The notes under the pieces are model-generated. The model made no database searches, had not been told where the DNA came from, and saw only the letters and a program-made list of their open reading frames with translations. A stretch of DNA of 64,000 nucleotides, taken from contig DAOTZA010000097.1 in the NCBI GenBank assembly GCA_034434515.1, positions 1 through 64,000 on the forward strand, read 5' to 3'. Position numbers and translations under genes: made by a program. The stretch comes from NAK19 sp034434515 (GTDB lineage Bacteria; Chloroflexota; Anaerolineae; Anaerolineales; UBA4823). Positions within the stretch are counted from its first letter, which is position 1; every line of letters starts with the position of its first letter. Shown here piece after piece: positions 8,503 to 17,846 of this stretch.

Positions 8503-9247
8503 TTAAAGATTTCTGCCAAACCTGGTAGATGGCTAAATTCCCCTCTCTTCCATCGCTGTAAAACGATTCAATCACCTGAAACCCACTTTGGGCAGCAAGC
8601 TGAGTGAGCTCAGCTTCGCTGAAATGGTGGACATACCGCAATCCGCGGCCTCCCTCGCGCCAATCGAGCAGATAGTCACCGCTCTCGACTGCGTCGGATG
8701 TCAGCCCAATCTCCTCCCAGGCTTGAATGCGCTGGCGGTAACGAGAGCTGTTCAGGAATTGCCAGTTTGATAGAAAGAGCAGACCTTTCTCTGTTTGTGG
8801 CATGAGCGTTCTCAGGGTTTTGAGCACCTGTAAGCGGACTTCAGCCGACGGCAGGTGATGCAAAACGGCAAATGCGGTGATCATTGCGAAAGTCTCTTTG
8901 CGCAGAGACTCCTGCCAGCCTGGTTGAGTGATGTCAACAGCCTGGAATGGCGCCTGCTGGGAATTGCCTTGCGATAGCTCTATCCAGCGTTGGATGGCAA
9001 TGTCTAGCAGAGCATGGCTGAAATCCAACCCCAGATAACGGCCTGGATAACCAGCCTGGCGCAGGGCAAAAAACAATTCGCCATTCCCACAGCCAAAATC
9101 GAGCAACGAGGTGGCTTGTAAGAGACGGGGCAGGCATCTTCTGACTCCTGGTTGCAAATAGGAGCGGGTTTGCGAGAAAGGCTGGGCAAAGCGCTCGTAG
9201 AACTGACGGTTGAGCTCAAGCAGTTGGTGGACAATCGTCTCTTTCAA
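8468..9247 (-). CDS. Class I SAM-dependent methyltransferase
   Basis: The 259-residue protein has the Rossmann motif I LLDFGCGNGELFFAL and motif II region YLGLDFSHALLDIA, followed by ITAFAVLHHLPS. It is a class I methyltransferase of the methyltransf_11/25 type; its substrate cannot be read from sequence. The only plausible start is a TTG at 9247, just after the preceding membrane gene. The last residues (PLSPRERGWG) and the stop codon are encoded by repeat copy C, so the original C terminus has been replaced or extended. It is the distal gene of the phn-type transporter operon. Confidence 0.75.
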   Translation of the reverse strand: MKETIVHQLLELNRQFYERFAQPFSQTRSYLQPGVRRCLPRLLQATSLLDFGCGNGELFFALRQAGYPGRYLGLDFSHALLDIAIQRWIELSQGNSQQAPFQAVDITQPGWQESLRKETFAMITAFAVLHHLPSAEVRLQVLKTLRTLMPQTEKGLLFLSNWQFLNSSRYRQRIQAWEEIGLTSDAVESGDYLLDWREGGRGLRYVHHFSEAELTQLAAQSGFQVIESFYSDGREGNLAIYQVWQKSLTPLSPRERGWG

Positions 9248-9253
9248 GCTATT

Positions 9254-9697
9254 TCACTTCACCGAAATGTGCGATGCCAGGCGGGCATGAATCAGATCGA
9301 AAAAGAACAAAAAACTGCCCTGTAAAATGATCCCTAAGCCCATTCCCTGCCACAGCAGGGAATCCCTGCCCAGGAAAATCATCGCCAGGCGACCGCCGAT
9401 GATATAAAACGCGTCCAGGATGGTGTTGACCCATAACGTACGCACCAGTTTGGCGCGTTCGGTTTCTGCCTGCGCCTGTCGCTCGGCTTTGTTCAGGCTG
9501 GCATAGCGGCGATCGAGGCTGCGTTTTCCAAAAAGGGCAATGGCTAGATTGACAACCGCCCAGGCAATGAACTGGATCGCCATTCCGTTCCAGTATTCAT
9601 TGCGGAAAAGTAGAAAAGCCAGACCAAGAACAATGGAAATGCCAACCCAGATGACCAATCGCTGCAAGACCAGACGTTGAAACTTCCAGATATCCAT
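9254..9697 (-). CDS. Small four-helix membrane protein (DUF6992-like)
   Basis: The protein has 147 residues from the ATG at 9697 (AAAGG eight bases upstream) and about four membrane helices. A charged amphipathic stretch around KAERQAQAETERAKLVRTL lies between helices two and three. It resembles small membrane proteins annotated as DUF6992, but that is a weak recollection and no function is known. It starts 17 bases past the end of phnE and probably belongs to the same transcript. Confidence 0.65.
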   Translation of the reverse strand: MDIWKFQRLVLQRLVIWVGISIVLGLAFLLFRNEYWNGMAIQFIAWAVVNLAIALFGKRSLDRRYASLNKAERQAQAETERAKLVRTLWVNTILDAFYIIGGRLAMIFLGRDSLLWQGMGLGIILQGSFLFFFDLIHARLASHISVK

Positions 9698-9713
9698 AGG
9701 AATAGCCTTTCTT

Positions 9714-11546
9714 TCAGACAAATCGCTCCCGCATTGCCGAGCTCAGATAATCCATGGCGGCGACCACCACGGCAATGGCGAGCATCTGGGTGCTGGCTGC
9801 CCGGTAGTTGAGCAGGTTGATATTTTGAATGAGCAGGAAACCAATCCCACCCCCTCCGGCAAAGCCGATGATGGTGGACATGCGCACATTAATATCCCAA
9901 CGGTACATGGTGAAGGAGATGTAGGGAGGGATAATCTGTGGAAGCACCGCGTAAACGATCGTTTGCAGGCGAGTGGCGCCGGTGGCCGTGATGGCTTCAA
10001 TCGGTCCTGGTAAAATAGACTCTACCTGCTCCGAGTACAACTTGGCTAGCGAAGCAATGGTATGTAAGCCCAACGCCAGAACGCCGGCAAAAGGTCCGAT
10101 GCCCACCCAAATCACAGCCACAATGGCCATAATCAAGGCCTCAATGGAGCGCACCGCGTTGAGAATCGTGCGGGTGATGGTATAGATCACCAGGCCGATG
10201 GGTAAAGGTTGTTTGGGTTGGCTGAAGATAGCAAGGAGGATACCCAACAGGGCGCCGACCCCGGCTGGATAAACTAGGGTGTATGCCAGATTCTTGATTT
10301 CATACAGCCAGCCAATTCCCCAACCTAACATGACAGAGAGGGTTGCGGCAGCCAGGGCGCTCAGCAAACCATTGAGCAATCTGATCGCTGGAGCGGGCAG
10401 GGAGTCGTTCCACTTTGTCCCAATCTGTCCGCCGAGACTGCCGGCCCACGCACCGCCGGCAAGGGCGACTGCCGGCGTTAATAAAACGGTCATCACATCG
10501 GAGAGTTGGGCGACAAAGGTGCCCAAAAAGGCAAAGCTTCCCAGGTGACTTGCCAGGGAAAAGCCCACCGTGACCCCCGCCTGGCTCAAGGCAAAGAAAG
10601 CCAGCACCAGGGCGATCAGCCCGCTCACCTGAGCCAGCGAACGCAGGAGTTTCATGCGGCGGTCATCCTGTTCGCGACGCGGGTCGAACACCGCCCATCG
10701 CAGGAGCAGCGTTCCCAGCAAGGCAAACCCTCCGAACAGCAGTGAAGAGATCAGGCTTTGACCCCGCCATTGGGCGAGAAAAGTTTGAATCAAACGGGCA
10801 ACACCCAAGCCCAACCCAATGCCCAACAGCCAACCCAACGCTGCCAGACTGATGCTGGTAAGCGGGCTCTTTACGTCCTTCATCAGGTTGCGGGCTGCAA
10901 AGAAGCTTAGTGGCACGGAAAAGATTGTGCCAATGGTGGTTGCCAGCAATGCCAGAAAGATGGTTTCGATGATCTTATCCCAGGTATCTTTGGCGGTCTG
11001 GCTGAAGCGCGGCCAGCCAACATTGCGCCGCGCAATTACTTTAAGATATTGCACCTCATCACTGGGGCGATTTGGCAGACGGATGGTTGTGATGAACTTG
11101 CCCTGGCTATCGGTTTCAATATTGCCACGCTGTAGGGCAAGGGTAGCATTTGGGTCGGATGAGGGCACAAAGAAGATCGGTCCTTTAATGTTGGGCGGAA
11201 AGTTAAAGCCCTCAACCTGGATACTCTCGTTCGGTTTGCCGCAATGGGCGGGAATGACGAGATAGGGTTGCGAAGGGTCTGGTGGGGGGATTTGCGCAGG
11301 CTGTTTCGGGCAGGGAACGTAAATGGGGGCGAGAACCGTAAATTCTTCCTGATCATATTCGAAGAGTTCCGGCCGGGCGAGGGCGCGCATCACGCGGATA
11401 CGGCTGTCCTGGCGGCTCTCCTTGCGAAATTCGGCTAAATCAACTTTTGTCACTTGAAAACCATAGGCATAAACCACCAAAACGGCCACAATGGCAAAAC
11501 CTAAACGGAGCGACTTCCAGAGCGAGGCTTTGCTTTTCTTTTCCAT
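9714..11546 (-). CDS. phnE: Oversized phosphonate-type ABC permease (PhnE-like)
   Basis: The 610-residue protein is more than twice the usual PhnE length (about 270). An N-terminal helix (13-30) leads to an extracytoplasmic domain (31-190) with two lone cysteines and an IPT/TIG-like beta pattern. The permease core starts at about 193 (ETIFLALLATTIGTIFSVPL) and stops at about 222. A hydrophobic insertion of roughly 230 residues with perhaps six helices then interrupts it. The core resumes at about 458 with NAVRSIEALIMA and the EAA loop EAITATGATRLQTIVYAVL. Its start shares one base with the phnC stop (TGATG), so translation is coupled. It is the membrane channel for PhnC/PhnD; the ligand may be phosphonate, phosphite or another oxyanion. 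Confidence 0.85.
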   Translation of the reverse strand: MEKKSKASLWKSLRLGFAIVAVLVVYAYGFQVTKVDLAEFRKESRQDSRIRVMRALARPELFEYDQEEFTVLAPIYVPCPKQPAQIPPPDPSQPYLVIPAHCGKPNESIQVEGFNFPPNIKGPIFFVPSSDPNATLALQRGNIETDSQGKFITTIRLPNRPSDEVQYLKVIARRNVGWPRFSQTAKDTWDKIIETIFLALLATTIGTIFSVPLSFFAARNLMKDVKSPLTSISLAALGWLLGIGLGLGVARLIQTFLAQWRGQSLISSLLFGGFALLGTLLLRWAVFDPRREQDDRRMKLLRSLAQVSGLIALVLAFFALSQAGVTVGFSLASHLGSFAFLGTFVAQLSDVMTVLLTPAVALAGGAWAGSLGGQIGTKWNDSLPAPAIRLLNGLLSALAAATLSVMLGWGIGWLYEIKNLAYTLVYPAGVGALLGILLAIFSQPKQPLPIGLVIYTITRTILNAVRSIEALIMAIVAVIWVGIGPFAGVLALGLHTIASLAKLYSEQVESILPGPIEAITATGATRLQTIVYAVLPQIIPPYISFTMYRWDINVRMSTIIGFAGGGGIGFLLIQNINLLNYRAASTQMLAIAVVVAAMDYLSSAMRERFV

Positions 11547-12298
11547 CAGCCAATTCTCTCCGCTTCGCGTCCATAGATTTCTTTGAATTTCTGGTCGTCA
11601 ATCTCCTGAGGCAATCCCTCAAAGACCAAATTGCCGTTGTTCAAAGCAATTACCCGATCGGCATACCGATGAACGAGGTCTAAAAAGTGCAAACTACATA
11701 GAATGGTGACGCCATCTTCTTTGTTAATTTGTTCCAGATAGCGCATGATACTGTGGGCGAGCACCGGGTCTAAACTGGCAACCGGTTCGTCGGCTAAGAT
11801 CATTTCGGGGTCTTGCATCAGGGCGCGAGCGATGCCGACGCGTTGTTGCTGGCCACCGCTTAGCTCATCGGCTCGCTGATAGGCTTTATCGGCGATCCCA
11901 ACCCGCTCCAGTTGCCTAAGCGCTTTCTGGACATCCTCTTTAGAGAAGCGATTGAGCAGACTCCAGGCCGGATTGATATAGCCCAGCCGGCCAGACAGGA
12001 CATTGGTGATCACTTTGGAGCGATAGACCAGGTTGAAGTTTTGAAAAACCATGCCGATCTTGCGCCGGATGAGGCGCAGCTCTTGCGGGGAGGCAGCCGT
12101 AATATCAACCCCATTCCAGATGACTTGTCCTTCCGTTGGTTCTATCAGGCGATTGATACAGCGCAACAGGGTGGATTTGCCTGAGCCGCTTAAGCCAATG
12201 ATAGCCAGGAATTGTCCCTCAGGGACTTGAAAGCTGACCCGGTTAAGCGCCAGCACTCCCCCTTCGTAAATTTTGGTCAGATTGCGCACCGCTAACAT
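11546..12298 (-). CDS. phnC: Phosphonate-type ABC transporter ATP-binding protein
   Basis: This 250-residue ATPase has Walker A GLSGSGKST, Q-loop FQNFNLV, signature LSGGQQQRVGIARAL, Walker B EMILADEPVASLDP and the H-loop SLHFLDL. Sequence features such as the RRKIGMVFQNFNLVYR stretch place it in the PhnC family. It energises the PhnE-like permease encoded immediately downstream. The ribosome-binding site is weak, and a stem-loop separates it from phnD upstream. Confidence 0.92.
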   Translation of the reverse strand: MLAVRNLTKIYEGGVLALNRVSFQVPEGQFLAIIGLSGSGKSTLLRCINRLIEPTEGQVIWNGVDITAASPQELRLIRRKIGMVFQNFNLVYRSKVITNVLSGRLGYINPAWSLLNRFSKEDVQKALRQLERVGIADKAYQRADELSGGQQQRVGIARALMQDPEMILADEPVASLDPVLAHSIMRYLEQINKEDGVTILCSLHFLDLVHRYADRVIALNNGNLVFEGLPQEIDDQKFKEIYGREAERIG

Positions 12299-12315
12299 CA
12301 GGTGAATTTTAATCG

Positions 12316-12351
12316 AAAAGTCGGACAGAGGTTTGCTTCTGTCCGACTTTT
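12316..12351 (-). terminator. Stem-loop between phnD and phnC
   Basis: A perfect 14-base-pair stem (AAAAGTCGGACAGA with TCTGTCCGACTTTT) with an eight-base loop lies in the 65-base gap between the phnD stop and the phnC start. The U-rich 3' side suits intrinsic termination on either strand. Partial termination or 3'-end protection here would give more binding protein than transporter, a common arrangement for ABC importers. Confidence 0.75.
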
Positions 12352-12363
12352 GCGGATAAGCGA

Positions 12364-13494
12364 TTACTTACCCAGGTCTTCGATCTTGAAGCCAGAGGCC
12401 TGAATGGCAAAGCGGATGGGGTCGTATTCTGCATCGGTCGCCGGGTTGATACCTGTCCAGGAATAGGCTTCAAGCGCTTTGGCAAAGCCTTCGGGGTCAT
12501 TCTGGGCAAAGGCAAACAAAGCCTCCATAATCTTTTGCATCAAATCTTCGGGAAAGTCTGGGCCAAACGAAACCGTGTCGTTGGGGATTTTCGGGGTGGT
12601 AGCAAGAATGCGCACCTTCTGAGCCACATCGGGCAACTCTTTGCGCAAATTGCGGCGGGCATCGCGGATTTCAAAGTTTCCACATACCAGGGCTTTCTCA
12701 TCTTGCGTTGGTCCACAGGAATCCAGCAAATCGGCCGGCACATCCGGGTTTTGACCCGGCTGCCAATCGATGGCTTTGCCATCGACACGCGGTGGGCTGA
12801 AGAAGGCGGTGCCGAAATCAGCTTCTCCGTTGTAAACGGCTTTAATAGCTGCGTCGTGACTGCCGGCTGCCACGCTTTCCCCTGGCGTTATGCCGGCTTC
12901 CTTGAACATATACAACGGGTAGAGGTAGCCCGAAGTCGAAGCTGCATCCGGGTAGGCCCATTTCTTGCCATTCAGGTCAGCAATGGTTTGATAGGCGCTA
13001 TCGCGAGCGACGACGATCATGGCGGCATACCAGTCAAAACCAAAGCGAACGGCTTTCCCGGCTACCCTTACGCCGCACAGTTGTTCGGCTAAGACATAGC
13101 CCAAGCCGGGGATAAAGCCGATCGTGTCATCGGGCGAGGCGCACATCTCTTCGATGGTAGCTGCATACGAGGTTGGCACAACCACCTCAAAAGTTAGGCC
13201 GGTGGCTTTGTTGAGCGCTTCGGCAAGCAGTTGCCCGCTGGCAACGATCTTCTCGGCATCAACTGAGGGAACGAATAAGACTTTTATTGGCCGTTCGGCT
13301 GAACCGATTTGTGGCGCAGGGGTAGCGGTAGGCTCGGCTGTGGGGGTAGGCGGCGGGGGTTGGGTAGGCTCGGCTGGCGCTTTGGTCTCAACTGCTGCCT
13401 CAGGCGTGGGCGTAGCAGCCGGTGCGCAGGCAGCCAGCACGAACGCCAGGGCAATAACAAGACTCAATGTCCGAAATATCATTGGTTTTGACAT
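12364..13494 (-). CDS. phnD: PhnD-like substrate-binding lipoprotein
   Basis: From the ATG at 13494 (GGAGGAG upstream) the protein has 376 residues. It has a lipoprotein signal ending LAFVLAACAP, a Pro/Thr/Glu-rich linker to about residue 65, and a periplasmic-binding-protein type II domain of the PhnD family (RPIKVLFVPSVDAEKIVASG; IADLNGKKWAYPDAASTSGY). It would deliver phosphonate, phosphite or a similar anion to PhnE/PhnC. Two hairpins in its leader may regulate it. The exact ligand is not inferable. Confidence 0.88.
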   Translation of the reverse strand: MSKPMIFRTLSLVIALAFVLAACAPAATPTPEAAVETKAPAEPTQPPPPTPTAEPTATPAPQIGSAERPIKVLFVPSVDAEKIVASGQLLAEALNKATGLTFEVVVPTSYAATIEEMCASPDDTIGFIPGLGYVLAEQLCGVRVAGKAVRFGFDWYAAMIVVARDSAYQTIADLNGKKWAYPDAASTSGYLYPLYMFKEAGITPGESVAAGSHDAAIKAVYNGEADFGTAFFSPPRVDGKAIDWQPGQNPDVPADLLDSCGPTQDEKALVCGNFEIRDARRNLRKELPDVAQKVRILATTPKIPNDTVSFGPDFPEDLMQKIMEALFAFAQNDPEGFAKALEAYSWTGINPATDAEYDPIRFAIQASGFKIEDLGK

Positions 13495-13529
13495 ATTCTC
13501 CTCCAGATAAAACTTGGGATTTAAGATGG

Positions 13530-13576
13530 GACTATCGTCCATTACGATAGTCTTTTTGGAAGAAGAGCATTCTTCC
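13530..13576 (-). promoter_or_regulatory. Two hairpins in the phnD leader
   Basis: On the minus strand, GGAAGAA-TGCTC-TTCTTCC (13576-13558) is followed by AAAAA and then by GACTATCG-N7-CGATAGTC (13552-13530). Both stems are perfect. The first followed by an A-run is not a terminator in this direction; the second may be an operator or an mRNA element just upstream of the phnD ribosome-binding site. Confidence 0.4.
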
Positions 13577-13772
13577 ATGCACTTATTCTACATCTTTGTA
13601 CAACAAGCGTAATTAAGGCTTTGCTAAGGTTTCTTAACGTTTTCCACAGATATTCTGCGACCCGTTAAAGCACGGCTTCAGCACTCCAAAAACGCTTGCG
13701 CATCGCCATGCGGCGAGCGAAAACTCTGGTATGATTCGGGGGCACAAATTTTAACAAAAAGGTGGTTTGGCA

Positions 13773-14810
13773 ATGAAAATCTATATCACCGGAATCAGCG
13801 GCTTCTTGAGCATTAATCTGGTGCGCTATCTCTTCAAAAAAGGATATGATCAGATCGCCGGCATTGATCTGGTGGATTTCACCTACCCTGAACGACCCAG
13901 GATTGAGTTTTTACAGGGCGATATCCGTGATGTTGATGCGGTGCGTCAGAGCATGAAAGGAGCTGAAATCGTTATTCACACAGCCGCCGCTCTACCACTC
14001 TATTCTCCAGAGGATATTTACACAACCGATGTAGTTGGGACGCGAATCGTTTTACAGCAAGCCTATGAATATGGCGTCAAACGCTTCATTCACATATCCT
14101 CCACTGCCGTTTATGGCGTTCCTGACCATCATCCCATCTATGAAGATGATCCTTTGATCGGAGTTGGCCCATACGGCAAAGCCAAGATTCAAGCCGAAGA
14201 AGTGTGCCTGGAATACCGCCAGAAGGGAATGTGCGTCCCGATCCTGCGCCCCAAATCTTTTATCGGGCCAGAACGCCTGGGGGTGTTTGCCATCTTTTAC
14301 GAATGGGCGAGTCAGGGCAAGAACTTTCCGATGATCGGTTGGGGGAACAACCGCTATCAATTGCTGGATGTGGAGGATTTGTGCGCGGCGATCTATGCCT
14401 GTATGACCTTGGACGAAGGGGTGGTCAACGACACCTTTAACATCGGAGCGGCAGAGTTTACTACCATGAAACAGGATTACCAGGCTGTTTTGGATGCAGC
14501 CGGCTTTGGCAAACGGATTATTCCTTTCCCGGCTGGCCCGGTGGTTTTGGCGCTCAAAATCCTCGAACGGTTGAAGCTCTCACCGCTCTACCCGTGGATT
14601 TACGAAACCGCTTCCAAAGACTCCTTTGTCTCGATTGAGAAAGCGCAACAGAAGCTGGGCTATAAGCCGCGCTACTCCAACCAGCAGGCGTTACTGCGCA
14701 ATTATCAGTGGTATTTGGAGAACAAAGACACCTTTAGCGAGGGAGAAGGCATCACCCACCGCCAACCGTGGAAGCAAAAGGCGCTTAAGTTGGTGAAGGT
14801 GTTTTTCTAG
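13773..14810 (+). CDS. NAD-dependent epimerase/dehydratase (extended SDR)
   Basis: This 345-residue protein has the nucleotide-binding motif TGISGFLSINLV near the N terminus, DIRD and AAALP in the expected places, and a catalytic YGKAK (YxxxK) with upstream SSTAVYG. It is an extended short-chain dehydrogenase of the nucleotide-sugar epimerase/dehydratase type. The ATG at 13773 has AAGGTGG upstream. It converges with and overlaps the GpgS fusion gene by 26 bases at the 3' end. The substrate is unknown; nearby glycosyltransferases suggest sugar metabolism. Confidence 0.85.
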   Translation: MKIYITGISGFLSINLVRYLFKKGYDQIAGIDLVDFTYPERPRIEFLQGDIRDVDAVRQSMKGAEIVIHTAAALPLYSPEDIYTTDVVGTRIVLQQAYEYGVKRFIHISSTAVYGVPDHHPIYEDDPLIGVGPYGKAKIQAEEVCLEYRQKGMCVPILRPKSFIGPERLGVFAIFYEWASQGKNFPMIGWGNNRYQLLDVEDLCAAIYACMTLDEGVVNDTFNIGAAEFTTMKQDYQAVLDAAGFGKRIIPFPAGPVVLALKILERLKLSPLYPWIYETASKDSFVSIEKAQQKLGYKPRYSNQQALLRNYQWYLENKDTFSEGEGITHRQPWKQKALKLVKVFF

Positions 14811-16620
14811 CCGCCAGCTTTTCCTGATACGCTGCCAGTTCGATGATCGGTGGCCGCTCACGCTCGGCGATCTCCTCCACTTCGAGATATAACCGCCCGG
14901 CTTCGTAATGGATGGTTTTCATCGAGCGGTTGATTTCCTGGAGCAGATTGACGCCATAGCGCCGTTCCAGTTTGCGTACGACTGTCTGAATGATGGCAAA
15001 GGACATCTTGCTCAACGCTTGCAAGGGTTGATTGTGATGGATGCGTTCTTGCAGATCAACCTGAGCAATGCCCTCCAAACCGATGGTTTCTAGGATGTCA
15101 ATCAAAAGCCCGATCTCCACCCCATAACCGCACGAAAAGGGCAGGCGTTCCAGCAAAGCGCGGCGTCCACCGTATTCCCCTGATAACGGTTGAATGAGTC
15201 CAGAGAGAGCCGGATAGAAGAGGTTGATCAGAGGTCGGGCAGTCAATTCGGTCACCCGTCCGCCACCGCCGGCTTGAACTTTATCGCCAACTTTCAGTGG
15301 TCTGCGGTAAAAGCCTTTGACGAATTGGATGCGCTCCCGCAGCAGCAATGGTCCAATCAATCCATAGACAAAGCGGGGGTGTATGTTGACAATATCGGTG
15401 TCGATCCACAAAACGATGTCGCCCTTCGTCAAGTAGAGACTTTTCCATAATGCTTCACCCTTGCCAGTTCTGGCGCCAACTTCGGGAAGCACTTGCTGGT
15501 GAATGTAGACCGGGATTCCCAATTCGGAGGCAATCTGGCGAGTCCGGTCGGTGGAGTTCGAGTCGATCAGGATAATCTCATCTAAGAGCGGAAGATCATC
15601 CATCAAGGCGCTTTTGATGGTCTGGATGACATTGCCAACCGTAGCTTCTTCATTTAGCGCCGGTAGGGCTAAACTGATCGAGACGCCCTGTTTTTCTTTT
15701 AACTTCAAGAGCTGAGCCAGGTCGGCAAATTCATCGGCGTAATAGGTGTTCTCGCCAAACCACTTATCGACCAAGACGGAGATTGAGCTGGTAGAAGCGA
15801 TTTCCTCGCCAAGGTTTGGCGGCAGGGGGCGGGAGGAGCGGATGGCAATCACGCTACACGGCGCTTGATTGAGGATTTGCTCTGTGATCGGACCAACCGC
15901 GGCGGAGCGTTGGCCGGGTTTCGCCATCGTACCCATGATGATTAAATCAGCCTGGCATGCATGATCCAGGATGGTTTCAACCACCTGATCAGATTGCACG
16001 ATCAACCGCTCGACATCTGGAATTTGTTCTAACACACTCACCAGACTGCGCGCCGGGGTTTCGAGAGAGGAGACTTTGGGTGAGAGGATATGCAGGGGGG
16101 AAACTTTTGCCTGGGTTGCCTGAGCAATGGCAAACGCCAGGCGCAGACTTTGCTCGGCATGAACCGAACCGCGTATTGGAACGAGGATGCGTTGGGGAGA
16201 GGAGGAGATTTGGCCGCGAACAATCGCTAGCTCGCAGGGATAGATGGTCAAGGCTTCATTGAGGGTTATCCCCATTTGCTCAAAATGCGTGGGATATTCC
16301 AGAATCAAAAGGTCGCCTTGCTCCTCCTGCACCACCTGAGATAAATCCAGATAGGGTTGGTGAGAGACGCGCACCCGTTCGCGGATGCGCAAGTGCGGCT
16401 CGATTTGTTGCCACTGGTGCAGGATTCTGCGAATTTGCCGCGCCGGCAGGGCGGCCAGGCTCAGCGTTTCTCCTGCGGGCACACCCACCAAACCAACCAG
16501 CACAATACGCCCGCGCTGAGCAATGACCTGCGCCAACTGCACGGCCGCCTGGCTTTCTCCTGCTGGCAGGATGGGCACGATAATGCGACGATAGACGCCG
16601 CGTTGATAGGAACGATTCAT
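14785..16620 (-). CDS. gpgS: Universal stress domains fused to glucosyl-3-phosphoglycerate synthase
   Basis: From the ATG at 16620, which overlaps the upstream stop (ATGA), the protein has 611 residues. Two universal-stress-protein domains occupy about 10-135 and 143-262 (RIIVPILP; RILVPIRGSVHAEQSLR). A GT2 domain follows from about 285, with ALPALNEEATVGNVI, DSNSTDRT, a metal-binding DTDI and the GpgS-type GGGGRVTELTARPLINLFYP. GpgS joins glucose from a nucleotide sugar to 3-phosphoglycerate, the first step to the osmolyte glucosylglycerate. The fused USP tandem is unusual and might link synthesis to ATP or stress state. The neighbouring GH13_18 gene supports the assignment. Confidence 0.82.
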   Translation of the reverse strand: MNRSYQRGVYRRIIVPILPAGESQAAVQLAQVIAQRGRIVLVGLVGVPAGETLSLAALPARQIRRILHQWQQIEPHLRIRERVRVSHQPYLDLSQVVQEEQGDLLILEYPTHFEQMGITLNEALTIYPCELAIVRGQISSSPQRILVPIRGSVHAEQSLRLAFAIAQATQAKVSPLHILSPKVSSLETPARSLVSVLEQIPDVERLIVQSDQVVETILDHACQADLIIMGTMAKPGQRSAAVGPITEQILNQAPCSVIAIRSSRPLPPNLGEEIASTSSISVLVDKWFGENTYYADEFADLAQLLKLKEKQGVSISLALPALNEEATVGNVIQTIKSALMDDLPLLDEIILIDSNSTDRTRQIASELGIPVYIHQQVLPEVGARTGKGEALWKSLYLTKGDIVLWIDTDIVNIHPRFVYGLIGPLLLRERIQFVKGFYRRPLKVGDKVQAGGGGRVTELTARPLINLFYPALSGLIQPLSGEYGGRRALLERLPFSCGYGVEIGLLIDILETIGLEGIAQVDLQERIHHNQPLQALSKMSFAIIQTVVRKLERRYGVNLLQEINRSMKTIHYEAGRLYLEVEEIAERERPPIIELAAYQEKLAARKTPSPT

Positions 16621-17846
16621 GGACTTTCTCTTCCTTCCAGCAGAGGAGCGAGATGCTGCTCGTAAATTCTTTCCCAACGGTATTCACGGCGCACCCGTCG
16701 GCGTAAGGCGCAGATGGGGTTGTTTTGCAAAGCGGCTTCAATTCGGGCGGCGATGACAGCAGGCGGTTCATCTAACCCGAACGTTGTGATCTGATCGTCG
16801 CCGATTTCGCGCAGCGGAGGAAGATCGACACAAAAGACGGGCAGGCGGCTCAAACCAGCTTCCAGGACGGGAATGCCGAAGCCCTCCTCCCGGCTGGAAA
16901 GCAACAGTGCATCGGCAAGGCGATAGAAATCGGCAATGACCGCATCGGGTAATGGTTCGGGACTCACTTCAGCCAAAAAATGGACAGCGTCTTCGAGCGC
17001 TAATTCCTGACGCATCGCCAGCAAACGCTCAAAATACACCTGGTTGCGCGGATTGTGCGCCCCTAACGGTCCGGTGACAACCAGGGCTGCTCCGGGCAGG
17101 TGTTGGCGCAGAACGGAGAGGATCTGTAACGCCAGTTCGATGTTCTTGCGCGGAGTAATGCGCACCGGCAAAAGGAATAACGGCTCGCAGGCGAACAAAT
17201 TTAATTGCTCGATCAAACGTCGGGTTTGTTCTTCCACCTTGTAAAAGGCAAGGAAGTCCAGACCATTTGGAATCACGCGGATGCGTTCGAGAGGGATGCC
17301 CAGCAATGCCGCCAGTTCCCTCTGGCGCAGGCGCGAAACGGTGACATGCTGAGCGTTTTGCCAATCCTGGCGCAATAAATCCCAGGGATAGCCACGATGC
17401 AATTCGGGTTGATAGCGGGGCGTCGTCCAGGCTAAATCGTGATGCCACAGAATCAATCTGGGACGGTCTTCCGTGCAACACCAGCGATGCAGCGCAGCCG
17501 TTAGCGCCAGATTTTTGTGCAACGAACAGACATTGTGAGCAATCATCCAATCGGCGTCTTCGACTTGCTGGCGTAGAACCAGGTGAATTTTATCCACCAG
17601 GTCATAGAAGCGGTCGGGCACTTTTCCCTGGTCTAGTTCGCCTTTAACGGCCAGGATGTCGGGGTGACGGGAATCGAACAATGGCACTGCGCTGAATTTT
17701 ACCCTTTCATCAACGCTTGCCCCTCGCCCGGCGAGGATGCTCACCTCGTGACCGTGATCGGCGAACAGTCGAGCGTGGTGGCCGATGACACTTTCCACGC
17801 CGCCGATGATGGGCGGAGCGCTATAATGCACCAGAACGATCTTCAT
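16617..17846 (-). CDS. GT4-type glycosyltransferase
   Basis: The 409-residue protein begins KIVLVHYSAPPIIGGVESVIGHHARLF, the GT4 N-terminal loop. Its C-terminal half carries the donor-site region LLPVRITPRKNIELALQIL and SSREEGFGIPVLEAGLS (the E-x7-E motif). It is a retaining glycosyltransferase acting on a small or lipid acceptor. It overlaps both neighbours by four bases (ATGA), so the four genes from 20868 down to 14785 are one translationally coupled operon. In glucosylglycerate clusters such enzymes sometimes extend the osmolyte (for example mannosylglucosylglycerate); that role is inference. Confidence 0.85.
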   Translation of the reverse strand: MKIVLVHYSAPPIIGGVESVIGHHARLFADHGHEVSILAGRGASVDERVKFSAVPLFDSRHPDILAVKGELDQGKVPDRFYDLVDKIHLVLRQQVEDADWMIAHNVCSLHKNLALTAALHRWCCTEDRPRLILWHHDLAWTTPRYQPELHRGYPWDLLRQDWQNAQHVTVSRLRQRELAALLGIPLERIRVIPNGLDFLAFYKVEEQTRRLIEQLNLFACEPLFLLPVRITPRKNIELALQILSVLRQHLPGAALVVTGPLGAHNPRNQVYFERLLAMRQELALEDAVHFLAEVSPEPLPDAVIADFYRLADALLLSSREEGFGIPVLEAGLSRLPVFCVDLPPLREIGDDQITTFGLDEPPAVIAARIEAALQNNPICALRRRVRREYRWERIYEQHLAPLLEGRESP

